Positions 1-13,025 of a stretch of DNA of 64,000 bases are shown one piece after another. The notes beneath the pieces were generated by a model, which was not told where the DNA came from, ran no database searches, and was given only the letters and a program-made list of their open reading frames with translations. Each line of letters opens with the position of its first letter. Positions within the stretch are counted from its first letter, which is position 1. Source of the stretch: Paralithodes platypus (Eukaryota; Arthropoda; Malacostraca; Decapoda; Lithodidae); the NCBI GenBank assembly GCA_032716605.1, contig CM064552.1, positions 12,373,886 to 12,437,885 on the forward strand, given 5' to 3'. The position numbers and the translations under genes were made by a program.

Positions 1-28
1 TTATTACTTATACCGCCCTTGCAATTTG

Positions 29-223
<195 letters not shown>

Positions 224-285
224 AATTTTTATCTGCTTAGGTTACTTAGGGCATATATATTCACAAGTTTTGTGTGTGTGTGTGT

Positions 286-939
286 AATGCTTAGACTGTA
301 TATATACCTTTTAGTGCTTAGGGTCGTTGGGGTAATTTCACTTTGGGAAATTATAGTTATGATGAGATCACTTATTTATATGGTTATTGTGTGATTATTA
401 TAGTTGTGTTATGATATTAATTTAGCTAGATTGTGGTTTGGTATTTGTTTATTTGGTTTAGTATGTAATGGGTTTCCTGTGACTGTTGTGCTTGTGTTGT
501 AGTTAATTTTGTTATCTAGTTTCGGGGGTGGAGGGTAGGCATTTAGGCCTTTTATAGTTATTTTGGTGGTATTGCTAGTGGTTTGTGTTTACATTATACA
601 AACACAAAATAATAATAATGCTGTATAAATACATACACATTTATGCAGTTTCGATGGTTTGTGATTTTAGTTTTTTCGTGGGTTTTGATTTCGTGTGTGG
701 TTGTGATTGAATTATGGCCTGGGGTTGAGACGTAAATCGATACCATCACTATATCAATAACGATGACTAGATACAGTTTGCTAATAATGCGAATTTAAGC
801 AAATCTTCTGAAGTACCGGTACCAAGTAAACATTTGTATACTTTCATTCTATTGATGACTATACCGGTATTTCTTTTAGTTACTCTCAGACGATAATATT
901 CAAATATAAAAGGAGCTCCTGGAATAAATGATGACTCCA
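286..939. other. AT-rich unassigned stretch
   Basis: No coding signal, RNA gene or clear repeat is seen. It holds two copies of the palindrome TACCGGTA (about 815 and 861), a motif that recurs through the window. Confidence 0.6.
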
Positions 940-1310
940 TTAAGCCCATGGTTCACTTTTTGGGCGATTTTTGCATGTATTCATTATTTTTTTAGTTTCT
1001 TTCCTAGACCTCCATCAAATTAAAAAAAAAAACATCCATTAGATCCTCCTTCTAGATTAATTTGTACATTTTTCGGTAGAAAAATTTCCCGGCCGAAGGC
1101 CGGTTCTTCCAACATTACAGGCTCACTATCGATTGCTAGGGAAAAATATTGACACCTAAATAGCACGAGAGGTCTAAATATTGACGAAGTAATGGGGCGA
1201 AAGGTCTTAAAATCGACTAACTAATGGGACAAACATCTTAACATCTGAACACTAATGGGGCTAAACATGAGAGAGAAAGTGGTCCAGAAAACCCGCCCAT
1301 CCCCCCTTAA
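940..1310 (+). mobile_element. MITE family A, copy A1 (TTAA-flanked)
   Basis: TTAA occurs at both ends (940-943 and 1307-1310). The interior has the family A core: a GTACATTTTTCGGTAGAAAAA segment, the hairpin CCGGCCGAAGGCCGG near 1090-1105, a diverged GGCTCACTATCG segment, and four degenerate ~32-bp units ending in a variant of AATGGGGCTAAACATGAG. The right terminus reads CCATCCCCCC and the left is slightly decayed. There is no transposase; it is non-autonomous. Its closest relative in the window is the copy at 22055. Confidence 0.85.
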
Positions 1311-1462
1311 CCTCGACTACGAAAAGTCGATCGTAAACTAAATTAAATATGGTGGTAGTGTAATGGTAGTCAGGATAATGTGAAGAAGTTGTTGTCCTCC
1401 TGAAGGGGTTAGTATACAACAGAAGAAGTGCCATCGTGCCCACACAGTTACCCGAGATAGAC

Positions 1463-1841
1463 TTAAGGGGAGACTGACCGCTTGTTTGGTCTATTAAATT
1501 CATTTATTCATACCGGTATATTGTTTTAGTTTCCTCCCTAGACCTCCATCAAGCTTAGAAAAACGCCCCCTAGACCCCCCCTTCAAGAGAAATTTGTACA
1601 TTTTTCGGTAGAAAAATGTCCCGGCCGAAGGCCGTTTCCTCTTAAAATTGCAGGCTCGCTATCGCTCGCCAGGAAATAATCGACACCTAAATGGTACGAA
1701 AGGTCTTAAAATTGACAACGAAATGGGGCGAAAGGTGTTAAAATCGCCTAACTAATGGACCGAACGTCTTATAATTCCAAAACTAGTGGGGCTAAACATT
1801 AAGGAGAAGGGGGTCCAGAAAAACGGTCTGCCTCCCCTTAA
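1463..1841 (+). mobile_element. MITE family A, copy A2 (intact ends)
   Basis: TTAA lies at 1463-1466 and 1838-1841. The terminal inverted repeats are about 24 bp and imperfect: GGGGAGACTGACCGCTTG on the left and CGGTCTGCCTCCCC on the right. The core hairpin is one base short (CCGGCCGAAGGCCG), and GCTCGCTATCGCTCGCCAGG follows. The termini match the copy at 44135 but differ from those of A1, although the core is the same. Confidence 0.9.
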
Positions 1842-3385
1842 TGCATAATAGAGGCGGTGTGCAAGACGAATTTAAGAGCTTTACAAATTCTTTGGAATCC
1901 AAAATCCTAGTTAAAATAAATGGATGTGGTAGTGTCAAGTTCCATCGAGTTATAGTGAAACTCTTGAATATTCAAATACAAAACAAACAAACATAATTAT
2001 GATATCATTAGTACCGGTAGTTATTACCCGGATTTCAATTATATGTTCGACTAATTTAAAAAAGAACACACACACACACACACAACTCTCTCAATCATCA
2101 CGTAATTCGCATAGTGTAGACACAGACGACCGATAAATTCCGCCGCTAACTGTGGTGATGTGATACCGCCTTAATACCTCAGTCAGCCGCCTCATCTACC
2201 ATCCGTCCATCACCGGAATGTCGTGAGGCCGAGATGAATGTGCAGGATCACTGTAATCCGAGGCCGTTTGGGGGCGAACATGTGATGGTCAGCATTTGAG
2301 ACCGGTCTGTCTGGCCAGCTGATGACATTTTGTGCTATGCCAATGTATCGATAACACGATATTAATATTAGTCTTATGCCAGTATGATGAGTTTAAGGGT
2401 ATTATAAATTTATGTAAACCTGACAAGTCGGGCAGCACAATAAGGCTGCCTGAAGTGCCGCTATTAGGACGTGAGACTAAATTCGCACCTTGTGTTGACT
2501 ACTATGTCTTTAATATTATGTACCGGTATTACGGTACCAGTATTATGATTAATATTTATGTAACATTATCCAATGCTAGCACTCAGTGTACTTGTACGAT
2601 CATAATTATGTCTTATTACACGGGTTACAGACTACACTCACAGCCACTGCCATTCTAAGAAAGCAATGATATTCAACACGAACTTACATATTCAGAGAAT
2701 GTATTACCCTCAGGATAAGAAAGTGTACCATATGTTGTTGGACATGACAGCTTCAATTTATTCCATGGGACCGAGTTAAAGTCGGCACCAGCCATGAGAA
2801 CTAATTTTTATATTATAATTTACAAGGCGGTGCTCATATTGGTGTGTAAATGTTTTATTTTGGTGATAATCTTTGCCAAGGAGTACCGGTATCTATTTTG
2901 AAGCCGTGTATTGGCATGTATGCGTAGAAATATTGCATTCCTCGATTTTACCGATTAGTGAAGTTATAGATCAAGACTCGAAGATTAGCCTAGATTTTCA
3001 ATATAGATTTGCTTTGCCTTGTGTCTATAATTTTCCTGAGCTAACCTACAGGTTTTTATTCTCAACTATTGAAAACATTATTCCTGAGCTGTATTCGCTC
3101 GACGCTATCATAGTGATCATGATTATGATTACTCTTATCAACGAGCATGGTGAACGACATGATGTACAAATATTGGTTATCGTCTCTGATAAGGCAGTTG
3201 GCTAAGTCAGCTGTGTATGCAATTTTTAGAACAGTGGCTTTGCTCACAAAAATTATGATGGCATATTGGCATAGCCTATTTAACACTATCTGTTATAATG
3301 ATATTGCAGATATAAATATGATTTCGGCTGTCAAGAAACCGCGGTTATATACTGTATAATCAATGTTGTAACTTATTTGACGATA
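1842..3385. other. Unassigned non-coding stretch
   Basis: A short (AC)10 tract lies at about 2065-2084, and a somewhat GC-richer patch runs from about 2100 to 2320. Short open frames exist around 2332-3359 but lack recognisable domains. TACCGGTA occurs near 2012, 2521 and 2883. Nothing further can be supported. Confidence 0.55.
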
Positions 3386-3570
3386 TGTGGCAACTCGACC
3401 AGTAGACCATTTCAAGAAGTACTTATAGTATATTATCAAACAGTGTCAATTGAACCAATACAATTAATGTAGGATAAGACTTCTAAATTGGCATTGGTTT
3501 AGTTGGCGTTAGTTGTGTTTGCAATGGTTGAGATCTGTAGGTTGAAATTTTCTACTGGATGAGTTGACAC
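3386..3570. mobile_element. Small inverted-repeat element, family E
   Basis: The left end at 3391-3415 (CAACTCGACCAGTAGACC..) and the right end at 3542-3566 are inverted copies, with 21 of 25 positions matching. Total size is about 180 bp with no coding capacity. The terminal sequence is the same as the monomer of the 59-bp satellite at 25778-27110, so this is a compact, array-free relative of that locus. Confidence 0.65.
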
Positions 3571-3888
3571 AGAACTATGGCACATATTCCTAGAAACAAG
3601 CATGTTATTTGTCTGTGGTAATTATTGTAGTTTGGTAATATTCCTAGCCCGTTGGTATGGTACGCTAGTTGTTGTAATTACATTAAAAGTACTGCACAAA
3701 TGTTTCTGTACTTCGCATTGCTAGGAATACGACAAAACTGCATTAGATACCACCGACAATGATGGGGTCTGTCTAGGAATAAGGGCCCATATCCTAGAAT
3801 GTCTACGTTAGGTCGTGATCGGCTGCATGTCGGCCGGTGATCCAGGGGCCTCGGTGTGTCTGGGTTCTGGCTCAGGTGCAGGCTGACG
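3571..3888. other. Unassigned non-coding stretch
   Basis: No repeat, gene or RNA is recognised. Composition becomes G-rich toward the minisatellite that follows. Confidence 0.5.
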
Positions 3889-4466
3889 GGTAGGGAAAAG
3901 GGTTCTGAGTGGTAGGGAAAGTTATGAGGGATAGGGAAGGTTATGAGGGGTAGGGAAAGTTATGAGGGATAGGGAAGGTTATGAGGGGTAGGGAAAGTTA
4001 TGAGGGATAGGGAAGGTTATGAGGGGTAGGGAAAGTTATGAGGGATAGGGAAGGTTATGAGGGGTAGGGAAAAGGGTTATGAGGGGTAGGGAAGGTTATG
4101 AGGGGTAGGGAAAGTTATGAGGGATAGGGAAGGTTATGAGGGGTAGGGAAAAGGGTTATGAGGGGTAGGGAAAGTTATGAGGGATAGGGAAGGTTATGAG
4201 GGGTAGGGAAAAGGGTTATGAGGGATAGGGAAGGTTATGAGGGGTAGGGAAGGTTATGAGGGGTAGGGAAAAGGGTTATGAGGGGTAGGGAAAGTTATGA
4301 GGGATAGGGAAGGTTATGAGGGGTAGGGAAAGTTATGAGGGATAGGGAAGGTTATGAGGGGTAGGGAAGAGGGTTATGAGGGGTAGGGAAGAGGGTTATG
4401 AGGGGTAGGGAAGAGGGTTATGAGGGGTAGGGAAGAGGGTCATGAGGGGTAGGGAAGGCGGTCATG
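3889..4466 (+). repeat. G-rich minisatellite, 19-bp unit
   Basis: There are about 29 units of GGGTAGGGAAAGTTATGAG and its variant with GGATAGGGAAGG. The two alternate over much of the array, giving a 38-bp dimer. A 22-bp form with AAAAGGG is interspersed. Several GGG/GGGG runs per dimer lie on the + strand, so G-quadruplex formation is possible. Confidence 0.95.
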
Positions 4467-4576
4467 CTCATAAACTGTGTATATTTATGTTACCGTCACT
4501 TTTCCTGGAAAGTCTCCATGTTAATAACCCTGCTCTGTCACTAGTATGATTTGTTTCACGCCGTAAAAGTGTCGAG

Positions 4577-4910
4577 TTAGGGGAGATTTTTAGTTTGCTT
4601 CCTAGACCACTATCAAGATTGTTAAAAAATACCCCCAAGACCCCCTTCGATTATATCTGTATATTTTTCGGTAGAATTTTTTTCTGACCGAAGGCCGGTT
4701 CCTCCTAAATTACAGGCTAGCTTTCGCTCACTAGGAAAAAATCGACAGCTAAATGGCACGAAAGTCTTAAAAATGACAGAAATTGGGCGAAATGTCTTAA
4801 TATCGCCAAACTAACGGGGTGAACGTCTTAAAATCTCAAAACTAATGGGGCTAAGCATGAGGAAGAAGGAGGTTCGAAAAAAAATCCCTTAAGTTAAAAT
4901 CTCCCCTTAA
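4577..4910 (+). mobile_element. MITE family A, copy A3
   Basis: It starts GTTAGGGGAGATTTTTAG (TTAA decayed to TTAG) and ends AAAATCTCCCCTTAA. The core is a diverged GACCGAAGGCCGG hairpin, GGCTAGCTTTCGCTCACTAGG, then four ~32-bp units. Its termini (GGGGAGATTTTTAG) match the copies at 40848 and 41626. Confidence 0.85.
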
Positions 4911-6469
4911 TGCCTCCCTTTTTATATTCCATACATATTATCGTCAAGGTTGTCGGCGAACTATTGATTTTACCTGAACATCCCGACAGCTGGAGTTCCA
5001 TGGCCGATATTTGCCCCCTAGCTTATCAGACATATACATCGGGTACACTGGGCCGATTAAGTAATTTTTAAACCGGCCCCCTGCCATTCCGGCCCCGATT
5101 ACCTCTTCTTATTCAATATTAGTCGAGCCACTAACAGCCGGGGATATGTGTCTTGATGTGTATGATTGTGGAATTGGGTTCTAGGCGGTTTGAGGTTAGT
5201 TCGTTTTGGGAGTCCTTCGCCTGTAAGTGATATTTTTGTTCATATTAAGTATTCGTAGTTCACACGTGTTTTCTTTAATCCATGCACATTTTATTATTAT
5301 CTCGCATATGTTGTCTTTGCCCAATCGTTTTTGTCTTCAGCTTTGTCCTCACATTTCTTCTACCACACGTTACCGTACTTCTCCAATATTAGTCGAGCCA
5401 CCAACAGCCGGGGATATGTGCCTTGATGTATGTGATTGTGCAATGGGGTTCTAGGTGGTGGCAGGTTAGTTCACTTAAGGATGATTTCGCCTACAATTTG
5501 TCTTTGTCTACACGGTTTTCTTTGCCCCTATTGGTTTGCTAAAGTGTTTGCGTTACGGTACATACACTGTTCTTCTTTGTCCACTATTTGTCCTTTGCAC
5601 ACACGTTTTGTCTTCAATATTAGTCAATATTTTCGATCAACAAGTGTTATTGGTATCTGTATACAGTACCGGTAGTTACTGGGAAAAGTGGTTATCCCTC
5701 AGAGTATTAGTCAGTGTCCGAAACTTTGTGAAATATCTGACAACACTTATTAACCTCGATTGTATGTGATTGTGCAATGGGACTCCGGGCTGTTATAGGT
5801 TAATTCGTTGATAGGATAATTCGGCTACATTATTTTGCTTCTCATTTGCCTATACAGTGGTATGTTGTTCCTTCCTTCAATCGCAAATGGTTTCATGCAT
5901 TTTTCTTTGTCTAGACTACCGTACACGTTTTAGCCTCCATCTGGAACCGAGGACTTTTTACTTCTTGCCTCAGTCTTATTGTTGTTGTTTTTTCTTTTTC
6001 TTTACTTGCTTTTGCTTGTTGGACTGGATCAGCCGAAAGAGTTGTCAGGGGTGATTGACAGCGTTCGACGAAGACCTTCGGTGCTTGGCAACGCTTGTTT
6101 TTCCTTCATCCAAATGTGTTTTTGTTTTTACTACACGTTATATTCTTAGCCCGCATGTGTGTCATTCAATATTATTAGAACCTCTAACAACTGGGATTAT
6201 ATGCTTTAATGTCCATGATTCTATAATATGCCGGTGTGAGGTTAGTTAGTTTGTATTTTCCCGTTTCCACTTTGCCTATATGTTTTTGCTTCTCATTCGC
6301 CAATATATGTTTCCATGCGCCTTATCTACGCCCATACCGGTACTTTGTTTTGTCGATCATGATTTTTGTTCACACTTTGTTTTCCTTCAATATGTTCTTC
6401 ATTCACATACTGTAGGCCTACACCTTTTATATTTGACCACAAGTGTTCTTTCTTTGCTTACCTTACACG

Positions 6470-6946
6470 TTTGTATCCTCCCACATATTTTTCCTCTCAA
6501 ACATGTTTGTATTCCCCCACACGTTCATCTTCATGGTCTTCACGTTTGTCTTCTCACACACATGTATTTTTTTCCAACACGTATATCTTCCCCCACACGT
6601 TTATTTTCTTGACCCACACGTTTATTTTCTCCCAAATGTTTGTCTTCTCCCACATGTTTGTCTTCCCCCACACGTTTATTTTCCTAACCCACACGTTTAC
6701 CTTCTCCCTCACATTTGTCTCCCTCATACGTTTATTTTCTTGGCCCACACGTTTATTTTCTTGGCCCACACGTTTACCTTCTCCCACACGTTTGTCTTCC
6801 CCCACACGTTTATTTTCTCCCACACGTTTATTTTCTCCCACACGTTTATTTCCTTGACCCACACGTTTACCTTCTCCCACACGTTTGTCTTCCCCCACAC
6901 ATTTGGCTTCCCCCACACATTTAATTTCTTGACCCACACGTTTCTT
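6470..6946 (+). repeat. CCCACACGTTTATTTTC minisatellite (expanded module tail)
   Basis: There are some two dozen degenerate units of CCCACACGTTTATTTTC, with longer variants containing CTTGA or CTTGG. This is a local expansion of the module tail. Open frames here (repeating His-Thr-Phe or Lys-Arg-Val-Gly) are repeat translations. Confidence 0.9.
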
Positions 6947-7342
6947 GTTCAATGTTAGCCAGTCCACTAAGAGCCGAGAATATGTCTTGATGTATATGAT
7001 TGTGCGATAGAGCTTCAGGCGGTGAGGTATTTGTTCGTGCTCAAGTCAATTCGCCTACAATTTTTTGTTTTTGTTTTTTGCTCACCCGTGTATTTTTTGT
7101 TTCTTTTACCCTCACACTTTGCCTTTGAGCACACATTTGTTTTTCTTTAACTCACACGGTGTATTTATTGCGTACTGTTCTTTGCCCATACGGTACGCTT
7201 CTTCAATATATGCATTTTCTTCAATATTATGTACGGTATGTATGTAGGCTACTGTACGTATGTAAATATGAAGGCTACGTATGTATGTATTAAACCTGCC
7301 CCCTAACAGCTGGGGATATGTTGCTTGATGTAGGCCTATATG

Positions 7343-7690
7343 ATTATTATGTTCTCTCCACCAACCAACTTTACTCCTAAGCTCGATTAATGAAATAAAC
7401 AAACACATGTGGCAGTCCGGGGATTCGAACACAGGACGTTCACACCGAAAATCAACACACTTATGCATTGTGCCACGAAGACAGTTAAAGAATGCTGCAC
7501 AAGCCTACGATTTATTATGCAGTTTCGAATCCTGCATACCAATCTTAGCATGTACATTAATTCCAACTGCACTATCGGAGGCCATGAATAGGTGAATGGA
7601 AGAAGTAATTAATGGGGCGCTTAACCCTAAGGAAGGCCTCTCTATAAACTACTGAACCAGAATTCATTATTATGTTCTCTCCACCAACCA
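7343..7690 (-). mobile_element. tRNA-derived SINE, family S1
   Basis: Read on the minus strand it has a tRNA-like segment with a B-box equivalent (GTTCGAATCCCC in sister copies) and an A-box-like CGTGGCACAATGCATAAG. A second tRNA-like piece lies before it. The closest relative is at 40552-40842. A 25-bp direct repeat (7343-7367 and 7666-7690) flanks it. One copy of that repeat is homologous to the end of the 40-kb SINE, so it is not a simple target duplication. It interrupts a satellite module. Confidence 0.75.
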
Positions 7691-8561
7691 TAGGTGTAGG
7701 ATAGGTCTTCAGGCGATCAGAGGTTGACTAGTTTTGTTTTCACCTACATTGTCTGTGTTGCTTGCATCAAGGTATAAATTGTTTTGGTTTTCCCTCTTGT
7801 ATATTGCTTTCTATATCGTGGCTTGCATGTTTTTAATTTGAGACCATTCCTTATTTGCCTACTCGTTTTCCCTTCTTCTCTTACGTTTCTTTAATGTATC
7901 CACTAGGCTATTTATTTACTTTGCCTGTATATATATTTTCTTTGCCCACTCCTTTCTTTTTGTGCAAACTGTACAAAACAAAGGATATGAATAGGGTAGT
8001 TACAGTTTCATTATTTTGTTGAGCCTGATAGGTATATTGGTGGTGATATACACATTTAATGGGTATAGTAAAGGTCTATAAAGTAATGCAATGTAAATCA
8101 CTTGAGTTTATTTACCTGAATTATCCCTCTTATTATTTTACAATACCGGTAGCCTACCAAGAATCAATAAGAGCCAGGGAGATGTTGCTTGATATATATG
8201 ATTATTCAGCAGCAATTTGCAACAGGGCTCCAGCCTGTCTTATTTTAGTTTGATCATAGGTACCGGTAGTTCCCCCCCCCCATTTTTTTTTCTTCCACAT
8301 GTTGTATTTCCTATTTCCCTATGCCCACATAGCCTACCTATTGTATCACTTAATTTTGAAGTTGTCCATACGGTATATATTTTTCTTTTTGTATATTTGT
8401 GATCATTCGTGTACGGTATATTAATGTACCTATTATGTGTGAGGTTATGCGCAATATATATATATACCGTATATAAACTATTTTTATTATTATTATTATT
8501 ATATATTTTTTTTTTACCCACACGATATATTCTTGATCTTGATGTTTTCCCTTGGGCCAGA

Positions 8562-8924
8562 CGCTTCTGCTGGGGGGGGGGGGGGGGCGAACGGGTGCCA
8601 CCCACCACTGCTGGGGAGGGGGGGGGGGGGGCGGGGAAGAACGGGTGCCACCCACCACTGCTGGGGGGGGACGAACGGGTGCCACCCACCACTGCTGGGG
8701 GGGGACGAACGGGTGCCACCCACCACTGCTGGGGGGGGGGGGGGGACGAATGGGTGCCACCCACCACTGCTGGGGGGGGGGACGAATGGGTGCCACCCAC
8801 CACTGCTGGGGGGGGACGAACGGGGGGGGGGGGAGACGAATGGGGTGCCACCCACCACTGCTGGGGGGGGGGAATGTGTACCACCCACCACTGCTGGGGG
8901 GGGGGGGGACGAATGGGTGCCACC
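8562..8924 (+). repeat. G-block I of the core array (34-35-bp unit)
   Basis: About ten units of ACGAACGGGTGCCACCCACC-ACTGCTGG followed by a variable G run of about 8-17. The block starts inside the tail of the last left-hand module. Confidence 0.95.
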
Positions 8925-9371
8925 ACGTAGCCCTGAATAGCCCACGCACCCACCTCGCCCTGAATAGCCCACCCACCCACATAGGGAATAGCCCACCCAC
9001 CACGTAGCCCTGAATAGCCACCCCTGAATAGCCCACCCACCCACGTAGCCCTGAATAGCCCATCCACCCACGTAGCCCTGAATAGCCCACCCACCTAAGT
9101 AGCCCAGAATAGCCCACCCACCCACGTAGCCCTGAATAGCCCACCCACGTAGCCCTGAATTGCCCACCCACCACGTAGCCTGAATAGCCCACCCACTTAT
9201 GTAGCCCTGAATAGCCCACCCACCCACGTAAGCCCTGAATAGCCACCCACCACGTAGCCATGAATAGCCCACCCACCCACGTAGGTGAATAACCCACCCA
9301 CCACTATGTAGCCATGAATAGCCCACCCACCACGTATGGAATAGCCCATCCACCCACGTAGCCCTAAATAG
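8925..9371 (+). repeat. C-block I (27-bp unit)
   Basis: About 16 units of CCCACCCACCCACGTAGCCC-TGAATAG, several shortened. The last unit reads GCCCTAAATAG and is followed by a junction (GAAGATCCACAACCGG) that recurs at 17457 and 18320. Confidence 0.95.
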
Positions 9372-9385
9372 GAAGATCCACAACC

Positions 9386-12300
9386 GGGGGGGACGAACGG
9401 GTGCCCCCCACCACTGCTGGGGGGGGGGGGGGGACGAACGGGTGCCACCCACCACTGCTGGGGGACACCCACTGGGGGGGGGACGAACGGGTGCCACCCA
9501 CCACTGCTGGGGGGACGAACAGGTGCCACCCACCACTGCTGGGGGGGACGAACGGGTGCCACCACCACTGCTGGGGGGGGGACGAACGGGTGCCACCCAC
9601 CACTGCTGGGGGGGACGAACGGGTGCCACCCACCACTGCTGGGGGGGGACGACGGGTGCCACCCACCACTGCTGGGGGGGGACGAACGGGTGCCACCCAC
9701 CACTGCTGGGGGGGGGACGAACGGGTGCCACCCACCACTGCTGGGGGGGGACGAACGGGTGCCACCACCACTGCTGGGGGGGGACGAACGGGTGCCACCC
9801 ACCACTGCTGGGGGGGGACAAACGGGTGCCACCCACCACTGCTGGGGTGGGAACGAACGGGTGCCACCCACCACTGCTTGGGGGGGACGAACGGGTGCCA
9901 CCCACCACTGCTGGGGGGGGACGAACGGGTGCCACCCACCACTGCTGGGGGGGACGAACGGGTGCCACCCACCACTGCTGGGGGGGGGACGAACGGGTGC
10001 CACCCACCACTGCTGGGGGGGGGACGAACGGGTGCCACCCACCACTGCTGGGGGGGGACGAACGGGTGCCACCCACCACTGCTGGGGGGGGGAAGAACGG
10101 GTGCCACCCACCACTGCTGGGGGGGGGACGAACGGGTGCCACCCACCACTGCTGGGGGGGACGAACGGGTGCCACCCACCACTGCTGGGGGGGACGAACG
10201 GGTGCCACCCACCACTGCTGGGGGGTGGGACGAACGGGTGCCACCCACCACTGCTGGGGGGGGGACGAACGGGTGCCACCCACCACTGCTGGGGGGGGAC
10301 GAACGGGTGCCACCCACCACTGCTGGGGGGTGGACGAACGGGTGCCACCCACCACTGCTGGGGGGGGGACGAACGGGTGCCACCCACCACTGCTGGGGGG
10401 GGGGGACGAACGGGTGCCACCCACCACTGCTGGGGGGGGACGAACGGGTGCCACCCACCACTGCTGGGGGGGGACGAACGGGTGCCACCCACCACTGCTG
10501 GGGGGGGACGAACGGGTGCCACCACCACTGCTGGGGGGGGGACGAACGGGTGCCACCCACCACTGCTGGGGGGGGGGACGAACGGGTGCCACCCACCACT
10601 GCTGGGGGGGGGACGAACGGGTGCCACCCACCACTTGTGGGGGGGGACGAACGGGTGCCACCCACCACTGCTGGGGGGGGAGACGAACGGGTGCCACCCA
10701 CCACTGCTGGGGGGGGGGACGAACGGGTGCCACCCACCACTGCTGGGGGGGGGACGAACGGGTGCCACCCACCACTGCTGGGGGGGGACGAACGGGTGCC
10801 ACCCACCACTGCTGGGGGGGGGGACGAACGGGTGCCACCCACCACTGCTGGGGGGGACGAACGGGTGCCACCCACCACTGCTGGGGGGGGACGAACGGGT
10901 GCCACCCACCACTGCTGGGGGGGGGACGAACAGTGCCACCCACCACTGCTGGGGGGGGACGAACGGGTGCCACCCACCACTGCTGGGGGGGGGACGAACG
11001 GGTGCCACCCACCACTGCTGGGGGGGGACGAACGGGTGCCACCCACCACTGCTGGGGGGGGGGGACGAACGGGTGCCACCCACCACTGCTGGGGGGGGGA
11101 CGAAAGGGTGCCACCCACCACTGCTGGGGGGGGGACGAACGGGTGCCACCCACCACTGCTGGGGGGGGACGAACGGGTGCCACCCACCACCACTGCTGGG
11201 GGGGGGACGAACGGGTGCCACCCACCACTGCTGGGGGGGGGACGAACGGGTGCCACCCACCACTGCTGGGGGGGGACGAACGGGTGCCACCCACCACTGC
11301 TGGGGGGGACGAACGGGTGCCACCCACCACTGCTGGGGGGGGACGAACGGGTGCCACCCACCACTGCTGGGGGGGGGGGACGAACGGGTGCCACCCACCA
11401 CTGCTGGGGGGGACGAACGGGTGCCACCCACCACTGCTGGGGGGGGACGAACGGGTGCCACCCACCACTGCTGGGGGGGGACGAACGGGTGCCACCCCCC
11501 ACTGCTGGGGGGGGACGAACGGGTGCCACCCACCACTGCTGGGGGGGGACGAACGGGTGCCACCCACCACTGCTGGGGGGGGACGAACGGGTGCCACCCA
11601 CCACTGCGGGGGGGGGGACGAACGGGTGCCACCCACCACTGCTGGGGGGGGGACGAACGGGTGCCACCCACCACTGCTGGGGGGGGACGAACGGGTGCCA
11701 CCCACCACTGCTGGGGGGGGACGAACGGGTGCCACCCACCACTGCTGGGGGGGGGGGGGGGACGAACGGGTGCCACCCACCACTGCTGGGGGGGACGAAC
11801 GGGTGCCACCCACCACTGCTGGGGGGACGAACGGGTGCCACCCACCACTGCTGGGGGGGGACGAACGGGTGCCACCCACCACTGCTGGGGGGGGACGAAC
11901 GGGTGCCACCCACCACTGCTGGGGGAGGGACGAACGGGTGCCACCCACCACTGCTGGGGGGGGACGAACGGGTGCCACCCACCACTGCTGGGGGGGACGA
12001 ACGGGTGCCACCCACCACTGCTGGGGGGGGACGAACGGGTGCCACCCACCACTGCTGGGGGGGGACGAACGGGTGCCACCCACCACTGCTGGGGGGGGGG
12101 GGACGAACGGGTGCCACCCACCACTGCTGGGGGGGGACGAATGGGTGCCACCCACCACTGCTGGGGGGGGGACGAACGGGTGCCACCCACCACTGCTGGG
12201 GGGAGGCGTACGGGTGCCACTCACCACTGCTGGGGGGGGACGAACGGGTGCCACCCACCACTGCTGGGGGGAGATGAACGGGTGCCACCCACCACTGCTG

Positions 12301-13025
12301 GGGGGGGACGAACGGGTGCCACCCACCACTGCTGGGGGGGGACGAACGGGTGCCACCCACCACTGCTGGGGGGGGGGGGGGACGAACGGGTGCCACCCAC
12401 CACTGCTGGGGGGGGGCCGAACGGGTGCCACCCACCACTGCTGGGGGGGGACGAACGGGTGCCACCCACCACTGCTGGGGGGGGGATGAACGGGTGCCAC
12501 CCACCACTGCTGGGGGGGGGGACGAACGGGTGCCACCCACCACTGCTGGGGGGGACGAACGGGTGCCACCCACCACTGCTGGGGGGGACGAACGGGTGCC
12601 ACCCACCACTGCTGGGGGGGGGGACGAACGGGTGCCACCCACCACTGCTGGGGGGGGACGAACGGGTGCCACCCACCACTGCTGGGGGGGGGGACGAACG
12701 GGTGCCACCCACCACTGCTGGGGGGGACGAACGGGTGCCACCCACCACTGCTGGGGGGGGACGAACGGGTGCCACCCACCACTGCTGGGGGGGGACGAAC
12801 GGGTGCCACCCACCACTGCTGGGGGGGGACGAACGGGTGCCACCCACCACTGCTGGGGGGGGGGGACGAACGGGTGCCACCCACCACTGCTGGGGGGGGA
12901 CGAACGGGTGCCACCCACCACTGCTGGGGGGGGACGAACGGGTGCCACCCACCACTGCTGGGGGGGGACGAACGGGTGCCACCCACCACTGCTGGGGGGG
13001 GACGAACGGGTGCCACCCACCACTG
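9386..13025 (+). repeat. G-block II (largest block)
   Basis: Roughly 105 units of the 34-35-bp repeat, very homogeneous, with the G run varying between about 6 and 14. The unit can be read without stops in most frames and its length wanders around a non-multiple of three. This explains the many kilobase-long open frames on both strands. Confidence 0.97.

Larger units (their letters stand above)
5090..8561 (+). repeat. Diverged tandem modules left of the 10-kb array
   Basis: A head of the type CAATATTAGTCGAGCCA..AACAGCCGGGGATATGTG..CTTGATGTATATGATTGTG recurs near 5115-5200, 5380-5490, 5750-5830 (partial), 6165-6250, 6950-7060, 7290-7345 and 8160-8210. Each head is followed by a pyrimidine-rich tail built of degenerate TTTTCTTTGCCCACACGT-like units. 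Spacing ranges from about 270 to 870 bp because the tails expand differently and one module carries a SINE. A further head begins at 18719, immediately after the core array. Confidence 0.75.

Noticed and set aside
940..1841. A pair of LTRs flanking a retrotransposon
   Set aside because: The two repeats have their own TTAA-bounded inverted ends and differ at the termini; the 150 bp between them has no coding capacity.
6366..6967. Repeating His-Thr-Phe or Lys-Arg-Val-Gly proteins, possible zinc-finger-like periodicity
   Set aside because: No Cys pairs; the period follows the DNA minisatellite unit, and several frames and both strands are open.
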